Shown piece after piece: positions 7,077 to 15,056 of a stretch of 64,000 nt of DNA. How positions within the stretch are numbered: position 1 is the first letter of the stretch; every line of letters starts with the position of its first letter. A model generated the notes under the pieces. The model made no database searches. It was not told the DNA's origin and worked only from the letters and a program-made list of their open reading frames with translations. The DNA lies in NCBI GenBank assembly GCA_034926225.1, contig JAYFRF010000004.1, positions 1 through 64,000 on the forward strand, written 5' to 3'. This DNA comes from JAAZKA01 sp034926225 (GTDB taxonomy: Bacteria > Bacillota > Clostridia > Oscillospirales > QAMX01). A program made the position numbers and the translations under genes.

Positions 7077-8606
7077 ATGCTTATCTTTAACATTATAAGT
7101 CTCTATCTAATATCCATGGCCGTTGTTACAGTGTTCTGGAGCGCATGTATCCGAGTATTAAATGGGTCAAACTATGCCCGAACGAGCCTGGTGCTGTGTG
7201 CCGCGATGTGTTTTTATATTTTGGGGTATGCAATGGAGTTAAATTCCGCAACTCCTTCGCAGATCGAATTTTGGAATCTTGTGGAATATATAGGGATCCC
7301 GTTTGTCTCTGCACTGTGGCTGACAATCGCGTTGATGTATACAGGTCACTTTACTCGCTGCAAAAAGGCATTGGTTTTGGCAATATACCTAATTCCGATT
7401 ATTTCGTTGATACTCCGGTTCACAAACGCCTATCACCATCTTTATTTTTTGACGGAAGGCTATGAGGAAGAATACGGCAAATTGATCTTCGTAAAAAAAA
7501 CCGGACCTTGGATGTATGTGCAGTCAATTCATTCAATGCTGATGATTCTTGCGGCAATGGGACTGTTGATTCACGATTCCGTTCAAAAAGAGGATAAGCA
7601 GAGAGGGAAAATCCTACTCATTACAGCGGCGTCCGCTTTTGCGGTTGCCGGGTTACTTTTATCGCAGATCAAGCCTTTTAATATCACTATTGATTATATG
7701 GCGTTATGTCTCCCCATCACATGTGTTATGGTGATTTTGGCTATTGCACAGTTTGACTTGCTGGAGACAAGATCCCTTGCCAGAAGCAGGGTTTTTGAAT
7801 ATGCCGGCGATGCGTTTTTGCTGATAAATAAGCAGAATAGAATCCTGGATTATAACAGCAGCGCAAGGCAGCTTTTTGAATCAATCAATATCCGTTTGAA
7901 CAACGGATATATCTCCACTTTGCTCAGTCAGGTTCCGGATATTCTGGAGGCTCTGAAAAACAAGGAAAATTCCGTCGTAAAACTGCGCATGAAGACGGAG
8001 GACAGATATTATGAAATCACTACCACAAATATCGACAATCGTAATGCAACGCGCGGCTGGATTAAAACAATTCGCGACATTACCGAGATTCATCAGTTAA
8101 ATGAAGATTTAAAAAGACAAGCCATGACAGACGAGCTCAGCGTACTTAATAACAGGAGAGCTTTTATTCGGATTGGTACGGACTGGGTTTCAGAAGCTAA
8201 TAAAACCGGTAAAACGCTTCATCTTTCCATGCTTGATATAGATTATTTTAAAAAAGTGAATGATCAATTCGGCCACCCCATAGGCGATCTGGTGATTCGG
8301 GAATTCAGTGAAATGCTGAAAGATCATTTTGGTGCGGACAGTCTGATTGCGCGCCTTGGCGGCGAAGAATTTGCAATTCTGCAAGCCGGCGTCAATGATG
8401 AGAAGACGCTGCGTACATTGAACGCGTTTCTGAACATGATCAGGCGGCATCAGTTCTGTTATCACGGCAATCAGCTCCAGATAACCGTAAGTGCGGGCGT
8501 GACACGGAGTCAGCCAAATCAGACGCTGGAGAGTATGATACGCAACGCCGATAAAGCGCTCTATCTGTCGAAAAATCGGGGACGCGATTGCGTTACCGTT
8601 GTTTAA
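7077..8606 (+). CDS. Membrane-bound diguanylate cyclase (7TM-PAS-GGDEF)
   Basis: A 509-residue protein with AGGAG before the ATG. Residues 1-225 contain about seven hydrophobic helices resembling the histidine-kinase-type 7TM sensor region. Residues ~235-335 are a PAS domain (EYAGDAFLLINKQNRILDYN). Residues ~340-509 are GGDEF with the active-site sequence GGEEF at 428-432 and the metal-binding D in MLDIDYFK (387-389), so it should make cyclic di-GMP. The position of the usual inhibitory RxxD site reads FGAD, so feedback inhibition is probably absent. A c-di-GMP effector is not visible in the window. A terminator follows. Confidence 0.92.
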   Translation: MLIFNIISLYLISMAVVTVFWSACIRVLNGSNYARTSLVLCAAMCFYILGYAMELNSATPSQIEFWNLVEYIGIPFVSALWLTIALMYTGHFTRCKKALVLAIYLIPIISLILRFTNAYHHLYFLTEGYEEEYGKLIFVKKTGPWMYVQSIHSMLMILAAMGLLIHDSVQKEDKQRGKILLITAASAFAVAGLLLSQIKPFNITIDYMALCLPITCVMVILAIAQFDLLETRSLARSRVFEYAGDAFLLINKQNRILDYNSSARQLFESINIRLNNGYISTLLSQVPDILEALKNKENSVVKLRMKTEDRYYEITTTNIDNRNATRGWIKTIRDITEIHQLNEDLKRQAMTDELSVLNNRRAFIRIGTDWVSEANKTGKTLHLSMLDIDYFKKVNDQFGHPIGDLVIREFSEMLKDHFGADSLIARLGGEEFAILQAGVNDEKTLRTLNAFLNMIRRHQFCYHGNQLQITVSAGVTRSQPNQTLESMIRNADKALYLSKNRGRDCVTVV

Positions 8607-8632
8607 CCGACGATATCCCGTGTCGTTAGGAA

Positions 8633-8664
8633 GCCGGAACACAAAGAATGTTCCGGCACTTTTT
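8633..8664 (+). terminator. Terminator after the diguanylate cyclase
   Basis: GCCGGAAC (8633-8640) and GTTCCGGC (8650-8657) form an 8-bp stem followed by ACTTTTTG. Confidence 0.85.
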
Positions 8665-8749
8665 GTACACAATAATTCCCATATTAATAATATTTAGGTC
8701 GTTATATAGGTCTTTGGATTATACGTTTGAGGCTAATGACGTGAGCTCA

Positions 8750-8778
8750 GAATATTCCTGTCGAAAGCGTCCATACTA
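8750..8778 (+). promoter_or_regulatory. Sigma-G-like promoter of the gerA operon
   Basis: GAATA (8750-8754), 17 nt, CATACTA (8772-8778) fits the forespore sigma-G pattern known from Bacillus (about gHATR, 17-18 nt, CATNHTA) at every defined position. No good vegetative promoter is visible before the germination genes. Forespore-specific expression is expected for germinant receptors. Confidence 0.65.
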
Positions 8779-8796
8779 GGCAAGAAATAATATCCC

Positions 8797-10431
8797 ATGA
8801 AAGGATATGGTTCTTTGCTTCTGGAATTTATCATTCGAAAATTAAAGTTTTTAAACAATACTCACGCATTTAATGAGGATACAGCAGCAACTCGGGATGA
8901 CAAACCGTCTGCCGCCGAAATAAAAAACCGGTTGAGCGAAAATCTGAAAAGCATAAAAGAAATGCTCGGTGACGGCAGTGATTTAAAGACCAATTTGTTT
9001 CACTTTGGGCCCGACGATCATCTGTCGGGTGCGATGATGTTTATTGACGGACTGGTGGATAATCACACATTGACCGATGCTATCCTGCGTCCAATAAAAA
9101 ATTGGCAGCCTGCAGATAAAACACTTCCCACGGGGGAAAATCTGGCAAATGAACTTGCGCAGAACGTTTTGTGCGCCGGGGATATTGAAACAGTATCGTT
9201 GCTGGAGGAGCTGGCTTCGGGCTGTCTGTCAGGGGATACGGTAGTTTTATTGGACGGCTGTCCGACCGGGCTTATTGTCAGTACCAAGGGATGGGATAAG
9301 CGCGGCGTTGCCGAACCTCAATCCGAATCGGTGGTGCGTGGACCGCGTGAGGGATTTACCGAAAACCTCCGTACAAATACGGCATTGATTCGTCGTAAGA
9401 TAAAAAACGGACAACTGCATATGGAAAGTATGAAAGTTGGCCGAAGAACCAGAACCAATGTATGTTTAATTTATCTTAGTGATGTGGCGGATGCCAAAGT
9501 GGTGGAGACAGTTAAATATCGAATTAACCGACTGGATGTGGACTCAATTCTGGAATCAGGATATATCGAGGAGTACATTGAGGACGCCCCCTTTTCCCCC
9601 TTTGCCACCGTTGGGTACAGCGAAAAACCCGACGTGATCGCATCGCGTATTCTGGAGGGCCGTGTCGCCATCGTTGTGGACGGCACACCTTTTGTCCTGA
9701 CGGTTCCGATGTTATTTATCGAAAGCTTCCAATCGGCCGATGATTATTATGGACGTACGATATACTCCAGTATGATGCGGATACTGAGGTACATCGCCTA
9801 TTTCATCACGGTATTTGCCCCCGGCATTTATATTGCGCTGACAACTTTTCATCAGGAGTTAATCCCTACTACGTTGCTGTTTACCATCGCCAACGCGCGT
9901 GAAGGGACTCCTTTTCCGGTTTTCATAGAAATGGCGATCATGGTTTTTGCGTTTGAAATCCTGCGGGAGGCCGGAATTCGCCTGCCACGTCCGGTCGGCC
10001 AGGCTATCAGTATTGTAGGAGCGCTTGTGATGGGCGAAGCGGCTGTATCGGCGGGACTTGTCGGCGCACCAGTGGTGATCACAATTGCGCTGACGGCGGT
10101 TTGCGGCTTTTTGGTGTCCCCACAGAACGACTCGGCTTCCATTCTGAGGATACTCATAATGTGTTTGGGGGTCTTTGCGGGATGGTACAGTATTTTCATG
10201 GGTTTCCTTGCCATACTGCTCCATTTGGGATCGCTGACATCCTTTGGCGTACCGTATTTTGATGGTTTTGCCTGGACGCGAAATCTGCAGGATTCATTGA
10301 TACGCATGCCGCTCTGGTCCATGGTGCAGCGACCAAAAGGTATCGCACGCGGTGATATAACGCGCCGTCATTTTTTTATTCCTCCCCTGCGGCCTTATGA
10401 GGATGATGAACGAAAAGGACGCGGAGTATGA
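8797..10431 (+). CDS. gerAA: Spore germination protein, GerAA family
   Basis: A 544-residue protein, within the usual GerA A-subunit range. A soluble N-terminal half of ~300 residues (TNLFHFGPDDHLSGAMMFIDGLVD) is followed by about five membrane helices and a short positive tail; GRVAIVVDGTPFVLTVP is characteristic of the family. It is the A subunit of a germinant receptor in the spore inner membrane. The ATG has only a weak ribosome binding site; a TTG at 8815 preceded by AAAGGA is a possible alternative. It overlaps the next gene by 4 nt (ATGA). Confidence 0.92.
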   Translation: MKGYGSLLLEFIIRKLKFLNNTHAFNEDTAATRDDKPSAAEIKNRLSENLKSIKEMLGDGSDLKTNLFHFGPDDHLSGAMMFIDGLVDNHTLTDAILRPIKNWQPADKTLPTGENLANELAQNVLCAGDIETVSLLEELASGCLSGDTVVLLDGCPTGLIVSTKGWDKRGVAEPQSESVVRGPREGFTENLRTNTALIRRKIKNGQLHMESMKVGRRTRTNVCLIYLSDVADAKVVETVKYRINRLDVDSILESGYIEEYIEDAPFSPFATVGYSEKPDVIASRILEGRVAIVVDGTPFVLTVPMLFIESFQSADDYYGRTIYSSMMRILRYIAYFITVFAPGIYIALTTFHQELIPTTLLFTIANAREGTPFPVFIEMAIMVFAFEILREAGIRLPRPVGQAISIVGALVMGEAAVSAGLVGAPVVITIALTAVCGFLVSPQNDSASILRILIMCLGVFAGWYSIFMGFLAILLHLGSLTSFGVPYFDGFAWTRNLQDSLIRMPLWSMVQRPKGIARGDITRRHFFIPPLRPYEDDERKGRGV

Positions 10432-11615
10432 TTGAAAAACTGAGTATGAAAATAACCGCCGCCGTTTTGCTGCTTCCGACGCTTATTATACTACTGACCG
10501 GCTGCTGGGACAGTCATGAGCTGGATGCTCTTTTTATTGTCACGGGTGTGGCGTTTGATGAAGCCAAAGATCCGGAAAAGATGGACATTACCCTGCAAAT
10601 CGGTAAGGCTAAATCAAACGTTGCCACAGGGGGTAAATCCAGCTCTCAGGATAATTCCATGATTTTTTTAAAGGCAACCTACGATACCCTGTTAGAAGGG
10701 CTAATAGAACTCGACCAGGAAAGCAGCCGTCGACTGTATCTACCGCACTGTCAGGTTTTGGTGCTGGGAGAGGATATAGCGAAACAGGGAATTCAAAACC
10801 GCATTGATATGATCCTGCGTGACCAGAAAATACGCTTGGAGTTGCCGGTGTTAGTGGCGGAAGGACGCGCCGAGAAGGTGCTTACTGCAAAGCTGGATCA
10901 GGAGGTAAATACCGGATTGTATCTGGCGAGTGTCATGCAGGAGCTGTATAACATGTCACCATATTATAGGGTTCGTATGCTGGATTTTGTTTCCAGGATG
11001 CAGGACGGAACTTCCTCTACGGTGGCGCCCATCGCCACGCTGCATAAAGAAGGTACAAAACAGGAAATAATTATAAGAGATCTAGCCGTGTTCAAAAAAG
11101 ACAAGTTGGCCGGCCGTTTAGATTTCGATAAAACGATGGGCTATTTATGGGCGCTGGGAAAAGTTCGCCGGTGCAATATAACAGCTAAAAATGATTCGGG
11201 CCAGGCGGTTTTTACTATTTTCGAATTGGATACGACACGAAATGTAGAAATGAAGCCGGACGGCGGCATCCGGGTCAAGTTGTCTGTGAATACGAAGCTT
11301 GGCATTGGTGAACTGCGCGGTTTCGATAGTATCTCTACTGAGGACATGATGCCATATCTTGTCGAATTGGCACAAAACCAGATTCGTGCGCAAATCACAG
11401 ATACTTTTGAAACTGTGAAAGTACTCAATACGGACATCTATGGATTCGGGGTATCGGTCCACCGAGCTTATCCGAAAGAATGGAAAGAGATGAAGGGACA
11501 ATGGGACGAGCTCTTTCCGGAGATTGAGTTGGACGTTCAAGTCAAAGCGCATCTCCATACAATAGGGCAGATTGTAAAATCGCTTGAAATGGAGGTGGAC
11601 AACTTTGAAGATTGA
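10428..11615 (+). CDS. gerAC: Spore germination lipoprotein, Ger(x)C family
   Basis: A 395-residue protein. Residues 1-25 form a lipoprotein signal with lipobox LLTGC (Cys26), followed by CWDSHELDALFIVTGVAFD, the conserved Ger(x)C N-terminus. It is the C subunit of the receptor, anchored to the outer face of the spore inner membrane. The start overlaps the gerAA stop and the 3' end contains the ribosome binding site of the next gene, indicating strict operon organisation (A, C, B order). Confidence 0.93.
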   Translation: MIEKLSMKITAAVLLLPTLIILLTGCWDSHELDALFIVTGVAFDEAKDPEKMDITLQIGKAKSNVATGGKSSSQDNSMIFLKATYDTLLEGLIELDQESSRRLYLPHCQVLVLGEDIAKQGIQNRIDMILRDQKIRLELPVLVAEGRAEKVLTAKLDQEVNTGLYLASVMQELYNMSPYYRVRMLDFVSRMQDGTSSTVAPIATLHKEGTKQEIIIRDLAVFKKDKLAGRLDFDKTMGYLWALGKVRRCNITAKNDSGQAVFTIFELDTTRNVEMKPDGGIRVKLSVNTKLGIGELRGFDSISTEDMMPYLVELAQNQIRAQITDTFETVKVLNTDIYGFGVSVHRAYPKEWKEMKGQWDELFPEIELDVQVKAHLHTIGQIVKSLEMEVDNFED

Positions 11616-12717
11616 TAAGGGAGAGATTTCCGGCACGCAATTTATGTTTTCAGTTGCATGCTTCATTCAATCTGCGGCACTGCTGACCGCTTTCCTTGTC
11701 TCTATTACGCTGCAGGATTCATGGTTGGTGGTACTGCTTGGATTTATACTCGGCCTGTTGCTTTTATGGGTGTTCCGAAATTTGATGGTCATGTTCCCAG
11801 AGCAAAATCTGATACAGATTTTGGACAATGTATACGGCCCTGTGATTGGCAAGATCATAGGAGTCGGCTATATTTGGTTTTTTTTCACGTTGACATCAAT
11901 AAACTTTATGGACATTGGTGATTTCGTAAAACAAACCATGCTGAAGGAGACACCGATCCTAATACTGGTGATTCTTTGCATGTTGGTGTCTGTTATCGCT
12001 GTCAGAGACGGCATCACACTGGTCACAAAATACAGTACACTGTTTGTGGTTGTGACGATTTTTATACTGATTTTTTCTGTTCTGCTGGTAATTAACCAGA
12101 TCAATCTCCAGAATTTCCTGCCCATGTTCGACCAACCGTTTATGAAGTATGTGCAGGGCACCCACCTTATCACTACTATACCGTTTGGTGAGACTGTCGC
12201 ATTATTAATGATTCACCCAAATGTAAAGCAGTCGCGCCGCGATACAACGAAACATCTGTTTGTGGGATTTGCATTGGGTGTCATAACGGTGCTGGTCATC
12301 ATCATGCGGGATATTACCACACTGGGCAATACGATGGAAATGTTTACGCTTCCCCATGTAGTGGCGTTGAGTCTGGCCAATCTGGGACCTGCGTTGAGCC
12401 GTATAGAGATTTTGTTTTTCATCGTATTTATCATGCTGATGTTTTTCAGGATCACTTTATTATACTATGTGTCGGTGCTCGCCGTCGCATACTTGATGAA
12501 GATCAAGGCATACCGGCATATCGTGCTTGTTATGGGCACGCTGATGCTCTTCTACGGGCTTACGCTGTACCCAAATCCCGTGGCGCACGCTTTATCGGCC
12601 CAACAGATCGTTCCATTTCTCTGGACGCCGTTTGAGATCCTGATACCGCTTCTGACTCTTATTATTGCCAAGATACGAAAGATGCCACAAGCGAAAATGG
12701 AGGCAAAGGAGGAATAG
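11605..12717 (+). CDS. gerAB: Spore germination permease, GerAB family
   Basis: About 370 residues with ~10 membrane helices, the APC-type permease fold of GerAB/YndE proteins (EISGTQFMFSVACFIQSAAL at the start). This is the subunit expected to bind the germinant. TTG at 11605 is chosen because GGAGGTGG (11591-11598) stands 6 nt upstream; an in-frame ATG at 11584 has no such site. The start lies inside the end of gerAC (11-nt overlap). Confidence 0.9.
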   Translation: MKIDKGEISGTQFMFSVACFIQSAALLTAFLVSITLQDSWLVVLLGFILGLLLLWVFRNLMVMFPEQNLIQILDNVYGPVIGKIIGVGYIWFFFTLTSINFMDIGDFVKQTMLKETPILILVILCMLVSVIAVRDGITLVTKYSTLFVVVTIFILIFSVLLVINQINLQNFLPMFDQPFMKYVQGTHLITTIPFGETVALLMIHPNVKQSRRDTTKHLFVGFALGVITVLVIIMRDITTLGNTMEMFTLPHVVALSLANLGPALSRIEILFFIVFIMLMFFRITLLYYVSVLAVAYLMKIKAYRHIVLVMGTLMLFYGLTLYPNPVAHALSAQQIVPFLWTPFEILIPLLTLIIAKIRKMPQAKMEAKEE

Positions 12718-12720
12718 AAT

Positions 12721-12930
12721 ATGATATGGATTCTGTTGGGATTCACATTGATCGCATTGATTGATATGATTCCCATCATACGGAAACGTTCCGGACGTAC
12801 GCTGTTCGTATTTCTCCTTTTCTTTCTTTCTGCGCTGACGCTGGCGGTACTGCAGACAATGAACATCGAGGTGCCAAGTGTATTCTTATTTCTGGGAAGA
12901 GTATTAAAGGGGATTGGAATAAGCTATTAA
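12721..12930 (+). CDS. Small membrane protein of the ger operon
   Basis: A 69-residue protein with two hydrophobic segments (residues ~2-18 and ~26-45). GGAGG ends about 9 nt before its ATG and it starts 3 nt after gerAB. Small two-helix proteins (GerD/GerQ-unrelated accessory or D subunits) are known in several ger operons. A modulatory role in the receptor is inferred from position and topology only. Confidence 0.7.
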   Translation: MIWILLGFTLIALIDMIPIIRKRSGRTLFVFLLFFLSALTLAVLQTMNIEVPSVFLFLGRVLKGIGISY

Positions 12931-12953
12931 TACGCAAAAGCCTTACGTTACGC

Positions 12954-13010
12954 ATATGTCCTGCACTCCGCGATCGAACCGTGCGGGCGATCGCGGAGTG
13001 CAGGACATAT
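12954..13010. repeat. Perfect 23-bp inverted repeat between gerA operon and rsgA
   Basis: ATATGTCCTGCACTCCGCGATCG (arm limits 12954-12976) is exactly complementary to 12988-13010 around an 11-nt loop. It separates the convergent ger operon and rsgA, so it may end transcription from both sides, although neither flank has a proper T run. It also marks a visible rise in G+C content. Confidence 0.8.
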
Positions 13011-13040
13011 TATTGTGAAGAGGGTGAAAACTATGATGGG

Positions 13041-14108
13041 TTAATCGTCGTCTCGTTTACCGCCGTAGCGGCGGGCATCCTTTTGACGCTGCTTGTTGGT
13101 TTTGGCGATATCCTTATGCCATTGCTGCTTACGGCGAAGGTAGGCCGCGGGGTCGTCGGCATATTTGGCTTCGCTCTTGAGCGCTTTATAGCTGTCCCAT
13201 CGCGCCTGCGACAGTTCACCGCTTGCGATGGCGGCTTTGACGGCGCAGCCCGGCTCGTTTTCGTGCGTGCAATCAGTAAAGCGGCACCGGTGAAGGTATG
13301 GCTCGACATCGGAGAACGCTTCCCCGAGACCGACGGAAACGTCCCACATGCCCAGCTCACGCATACCGGGGGTGTCGATGATCATGACGCCGCCGGGCAG
13401 ACGCAGCAGCTCGCGATGGGTGGTCGTATGGCGGCCGCGGCTATCGTCTTCGCGGATAGCGGCCGTGGCCATGACCTCATGTCCGGCGAGCACATTTAAG
13501 AGACTGGACTTACCGACGCCGGAGGAGCCGAGAAAGACGACAGTTTTGCCCGACCGGAGATATGCGGTGAGCGCATCGATGCCGTAGCCGGAGACGGCGC
13601 TGATGGGGAAGACCTCGATACCGGGTGAGAGGTTGCGTACTCGGCGGACGGGCTCGGTGCAATCATCGACGAGGTCGGCTTTGGTGAGGATCACGACGGG
13701 CGCCGCGCCGGACTGCCATGCGAGGGTGAGGTAACGCTCGAGACGTTTGGGGTTAAAGTCGTGGTTGAGGGACTGCATGAGGAAAACATAGTCAAAGTTT
13801 GCGGCGACAGCCTGTTCTCCGCGACCGGGGGTAGGGTCGCGGCGGGAGAAGAAGGTGCGGCGGGGAAGCGTGGAGGTGACGAGACTGTCGCCGGCGGGGT
13901 TATAGAGGATGGCAACAAAATCGCCGACCGTGGGGAACTCGGCATAGCCGTTATAATAGACGGCGGTTTTCAGGCGGGCATAGGTTTCTCCATAGGGGCA
14001 GACGATACCGTAACGCTCCTTATGGACGGCGGTGATGCGTGCTGGGATGGTGTCGGGGGGCAGAGGGGTATCGGGTATGAGGTACCCGTACTCGGAAAGA
14101 TCAATCAA
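13041..14108 (-). CDS. rsgA: Ribosome small-subunit-dependent GTPase A
   Basis: A 355-residue protein, a circularly permuted GTPase that checks 30S subunit maturation. An OB-fold N-terminus is followed by G4 TKAD (142-145), G1 GSSGVGKSS (194-202), G3 DTPG (245-248), and a C-terminal zinc site made of Cys275, Cys280, His282 and Cys288. The start is TTG at 14108 with GGAGG 7 nt upstream. The C-terminus is Lys/Arg-rich. The only promoter I see lies before leader RNA B, 340 nt upstream, so rsgA is probably under control of that RNA. In other Firmicutes rsgA usually sits next to prpC/prkC or rpe; here it stands alone. Confidence 0.95.
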   Translation of the reverse strand: MIDLSEYGYLIPDTPLPPDTIPARITAVHKERYGIVCPYGETYARLKTAVYYNGYAEFPTVGDFVAILYNPAGDSLVTSTLPRRTFFSRRDPTPGRGEQAVAANFDYVFLMQSLNHDFNPKRLERYLTLAWQSGAAPVVILTKADLVDDCTEPVRRVRNLSPGIEVFPISAVSGYGIDALTAYLRSGKTVVFLGSSGVGKSSLLNVLAGHEVMATAAIREDDSRGRHTTTHRELLRLPGGVMIIDTPGMRELGMWDVSVGLGEAFSDVEPYLHRCRFTDCTHENEPGCAVKAAIASGELSQARWDSYKALKSEAKYADDPAAYLRRKQQWHKDIAKTNKQRQKDARRYGGKRDDD

Positions 14109-14203
14109 GGCGGTTCCTCCGTTACATAATGTGATAAGACGATGGTTCGTATTTCGTGTACCCGCTGTTTGCCGAATATGCGTATATGCTTAAAAAAGGG
14201 CGC

Positions 14204-14255
14204 AAAAATACCACGGAAAGCAGCCCTTGCGAGGATAGTGGCGGCTTTTCGCGGT
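14204..14255 (-). terminator. Terminator/attenuator of leader RNA B
   Basis: ACCGCGAAAAGCCGCC (14255-14240) pairs with GGCTGCTTTCCGTGGT (14225-14210) with G-U pairs and few mismatches, followed by ATTTTT. It is equivalent in position and tail to the hairpin at 3176-3221. Confidence 0.65.
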
Positions 14256-14360
14256 TTTACCCGGGAGTAATAGCGTTCACTAACGAAAGGTTACTTGCGG
14301 CGGCATAACAAACCAAAGGGCTCTCAGCGCCCTTTTCCTTGCATATGCCCATATTCGGTT

Positions 14361-14393
14361 TTAGAAAACGGACACCTCATAAATAGCCGACAT
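14361..14393 (-). CDS. Leader peptide MSAIYEVSVF
   Basis: ATG at 14393 to TAA, 10 codons, AAAGGAG ending 9 nt before the start. It matches the 10-codon ORF of copy A in length and spacing, with Glu6 identical and mostly conservative substitutions elsewhere. Confidence 0.6.
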   Translation of the reverse strand: MSAIYEVSVF

Positions 14394-14452
14394 TAAAAAC
14401 AGCTCCTTTCGTCCTTCGCCGACAGAGAATGCGGCGAATTGAAGATGAGGGT

Positions 14453-14481
14453 AGTATATCACGCGGTAAGCGAAAATGCAA
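14453..14481 (-). promoter_or_regulatory. Promoter of leader RNA B and rsgA
   Basis: Minus strand TTGCAT (14481-14476), 17 nt, TATACT (14458-14453) with extended -10 TGa. The architecture is the same as the promoter at 2938-2966. Confidence 0.7.
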
Positions 14482-14615
14482 GTCTTTATTTTACGGGTTA
14501 TGTATGATTTTTTATAGGCCTAATCGGCGCAGGAGAGAGGCATGTCATTTCCTATCCAGCTGACATGGAAGGAATACCGTACGCCACGTCTTTAAAAAAT
14601 ATTTCCGGTTACCCC
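14482..14615. other. Intergenic region without recognised element
   Basis: This lies between the divergent promoters of leader RNA B and the GntR operon. No ORF with a ribosome binding site and no strong hairpin is seen. Confidence 0.4.
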
Positions 14616-14644
14616 TTGACAAAGGGAAAGAACCGTGGTACACT
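14616..14644 (+). promoter_or_regulatory. Promoter of the GntR-ABC operon
   Basis: TTGACA (14616-14621), 17 nt, TACACT (14639-14644). Confidence 0.75.
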
Positions 14645-14653
14645 ACAAGTGCA

Positions 14654-14675
14654 GTTAGTTAGTCAACTAGTTAAC
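14654..14675 (+). promoter_or_regulatory. Probable GntR operator
   Basis: A 22-bp imperfect palindrome GTTAnnTAGTnnACTAnnTAAC lies just downstream of the promoter and before the gntR ribosome binding site. The position suits autorepression by the encoded YtrA-type regulator. Confidence 0.55.
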
Positions 14676-14696
14676 ATAAGGTGAAAGGAGGATGTT

Positions 14697-15047
14697 ATGC
14701 AATTTGATGATAGCAGCCCGATTTTTCTGCAGTTAGCGGCGATGCTGGAGGACGGAATTGTGTCGGGGGCATATCCGGAAGAAACACAGGTGCCTTCGAC
14801 GCCGGAGATCGCGGTAGGATATAAGATCAACCCGGCGACGGCGCTGAAGGGTATGAACCTGCTTGTGGAGCGGGGACTGCTGTATAAGAAGCGGGGACTT
14901 GGGATGTATGTGGCCGCCGGCGCGCGGGAGAAGTTGCTCGCAGAGCGAAGAGAGGGATTTCGGTCGCGGTATATCGAGCCGCTGCTGGAGGAAGCTGAAA
15001 AGTTAGAGATTAACCGCGAGGAACTGCGGAATATGATAGGAGAGTGA
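14697..15047 (+). CDS. GntR-family regulator, YtrA subfamily
   Basis: A 116-residue protein with GAAAGGAGG upstream. The N-terminal winged helix (SSPIFLQLAAMLEDGIVSGAYPEETQVPSTPEIA) is the standard GntR pattern. The C-terminus is short (~45 residues) and helical, without a UTRA or FCD domain, which defines the YtrA type that usually controls an adjacent ABC exporter. The ABC ATPase starts 9 nt downstream. Confidence 0.92.
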   Translation: MQFDDSSPIFLQLAAMLEDGIVSGAYPEETQVPSTPEIAVGYKINPATALKGMNLLVERGLLYKKRGLGMYVAAGAREKLLAERREGFRSRYIEPLLEEAEKLEINREELRNMIGE

Positions 15048-15056
15048 GATACAAAC

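Larger units (their letters stand above)
14198..14446 (-). ncRNA. Structured leader RNA B, second copy, upstream of rsgA
   Basis: Minus-strand elements in order: GACGAAAGGAG (14413-14403), leader ORF (14393-14361), GAATATGGG (14356-14348), hairpin AAAGGGC/GCCCTTT, AGTAACCTTTCGT (14295-14283), and a terminator hairpin ending in GGTATTTTTGCGCCC (14212-14198). Spacing closely follows copy A: Shine-Dalgarno to CCTTTCGT block 118 versus 112 nt. The segment after the leader stop (CCGAATATG..ATATGC....GGGCGC) is complementary over about 32 nt to the segment just past the terminator (about 14204-14173), giving a long closing stem. The leader runs into rsgA. The role as a cis-attenuator is inferred. 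Confidence 0.7.

Noticed and set aside
12954..13010. Long inverted repeat as insertion-sequence ends
   Set aside because: The arms enclose only 11 nt, with no transposase or direct repeats nearby.
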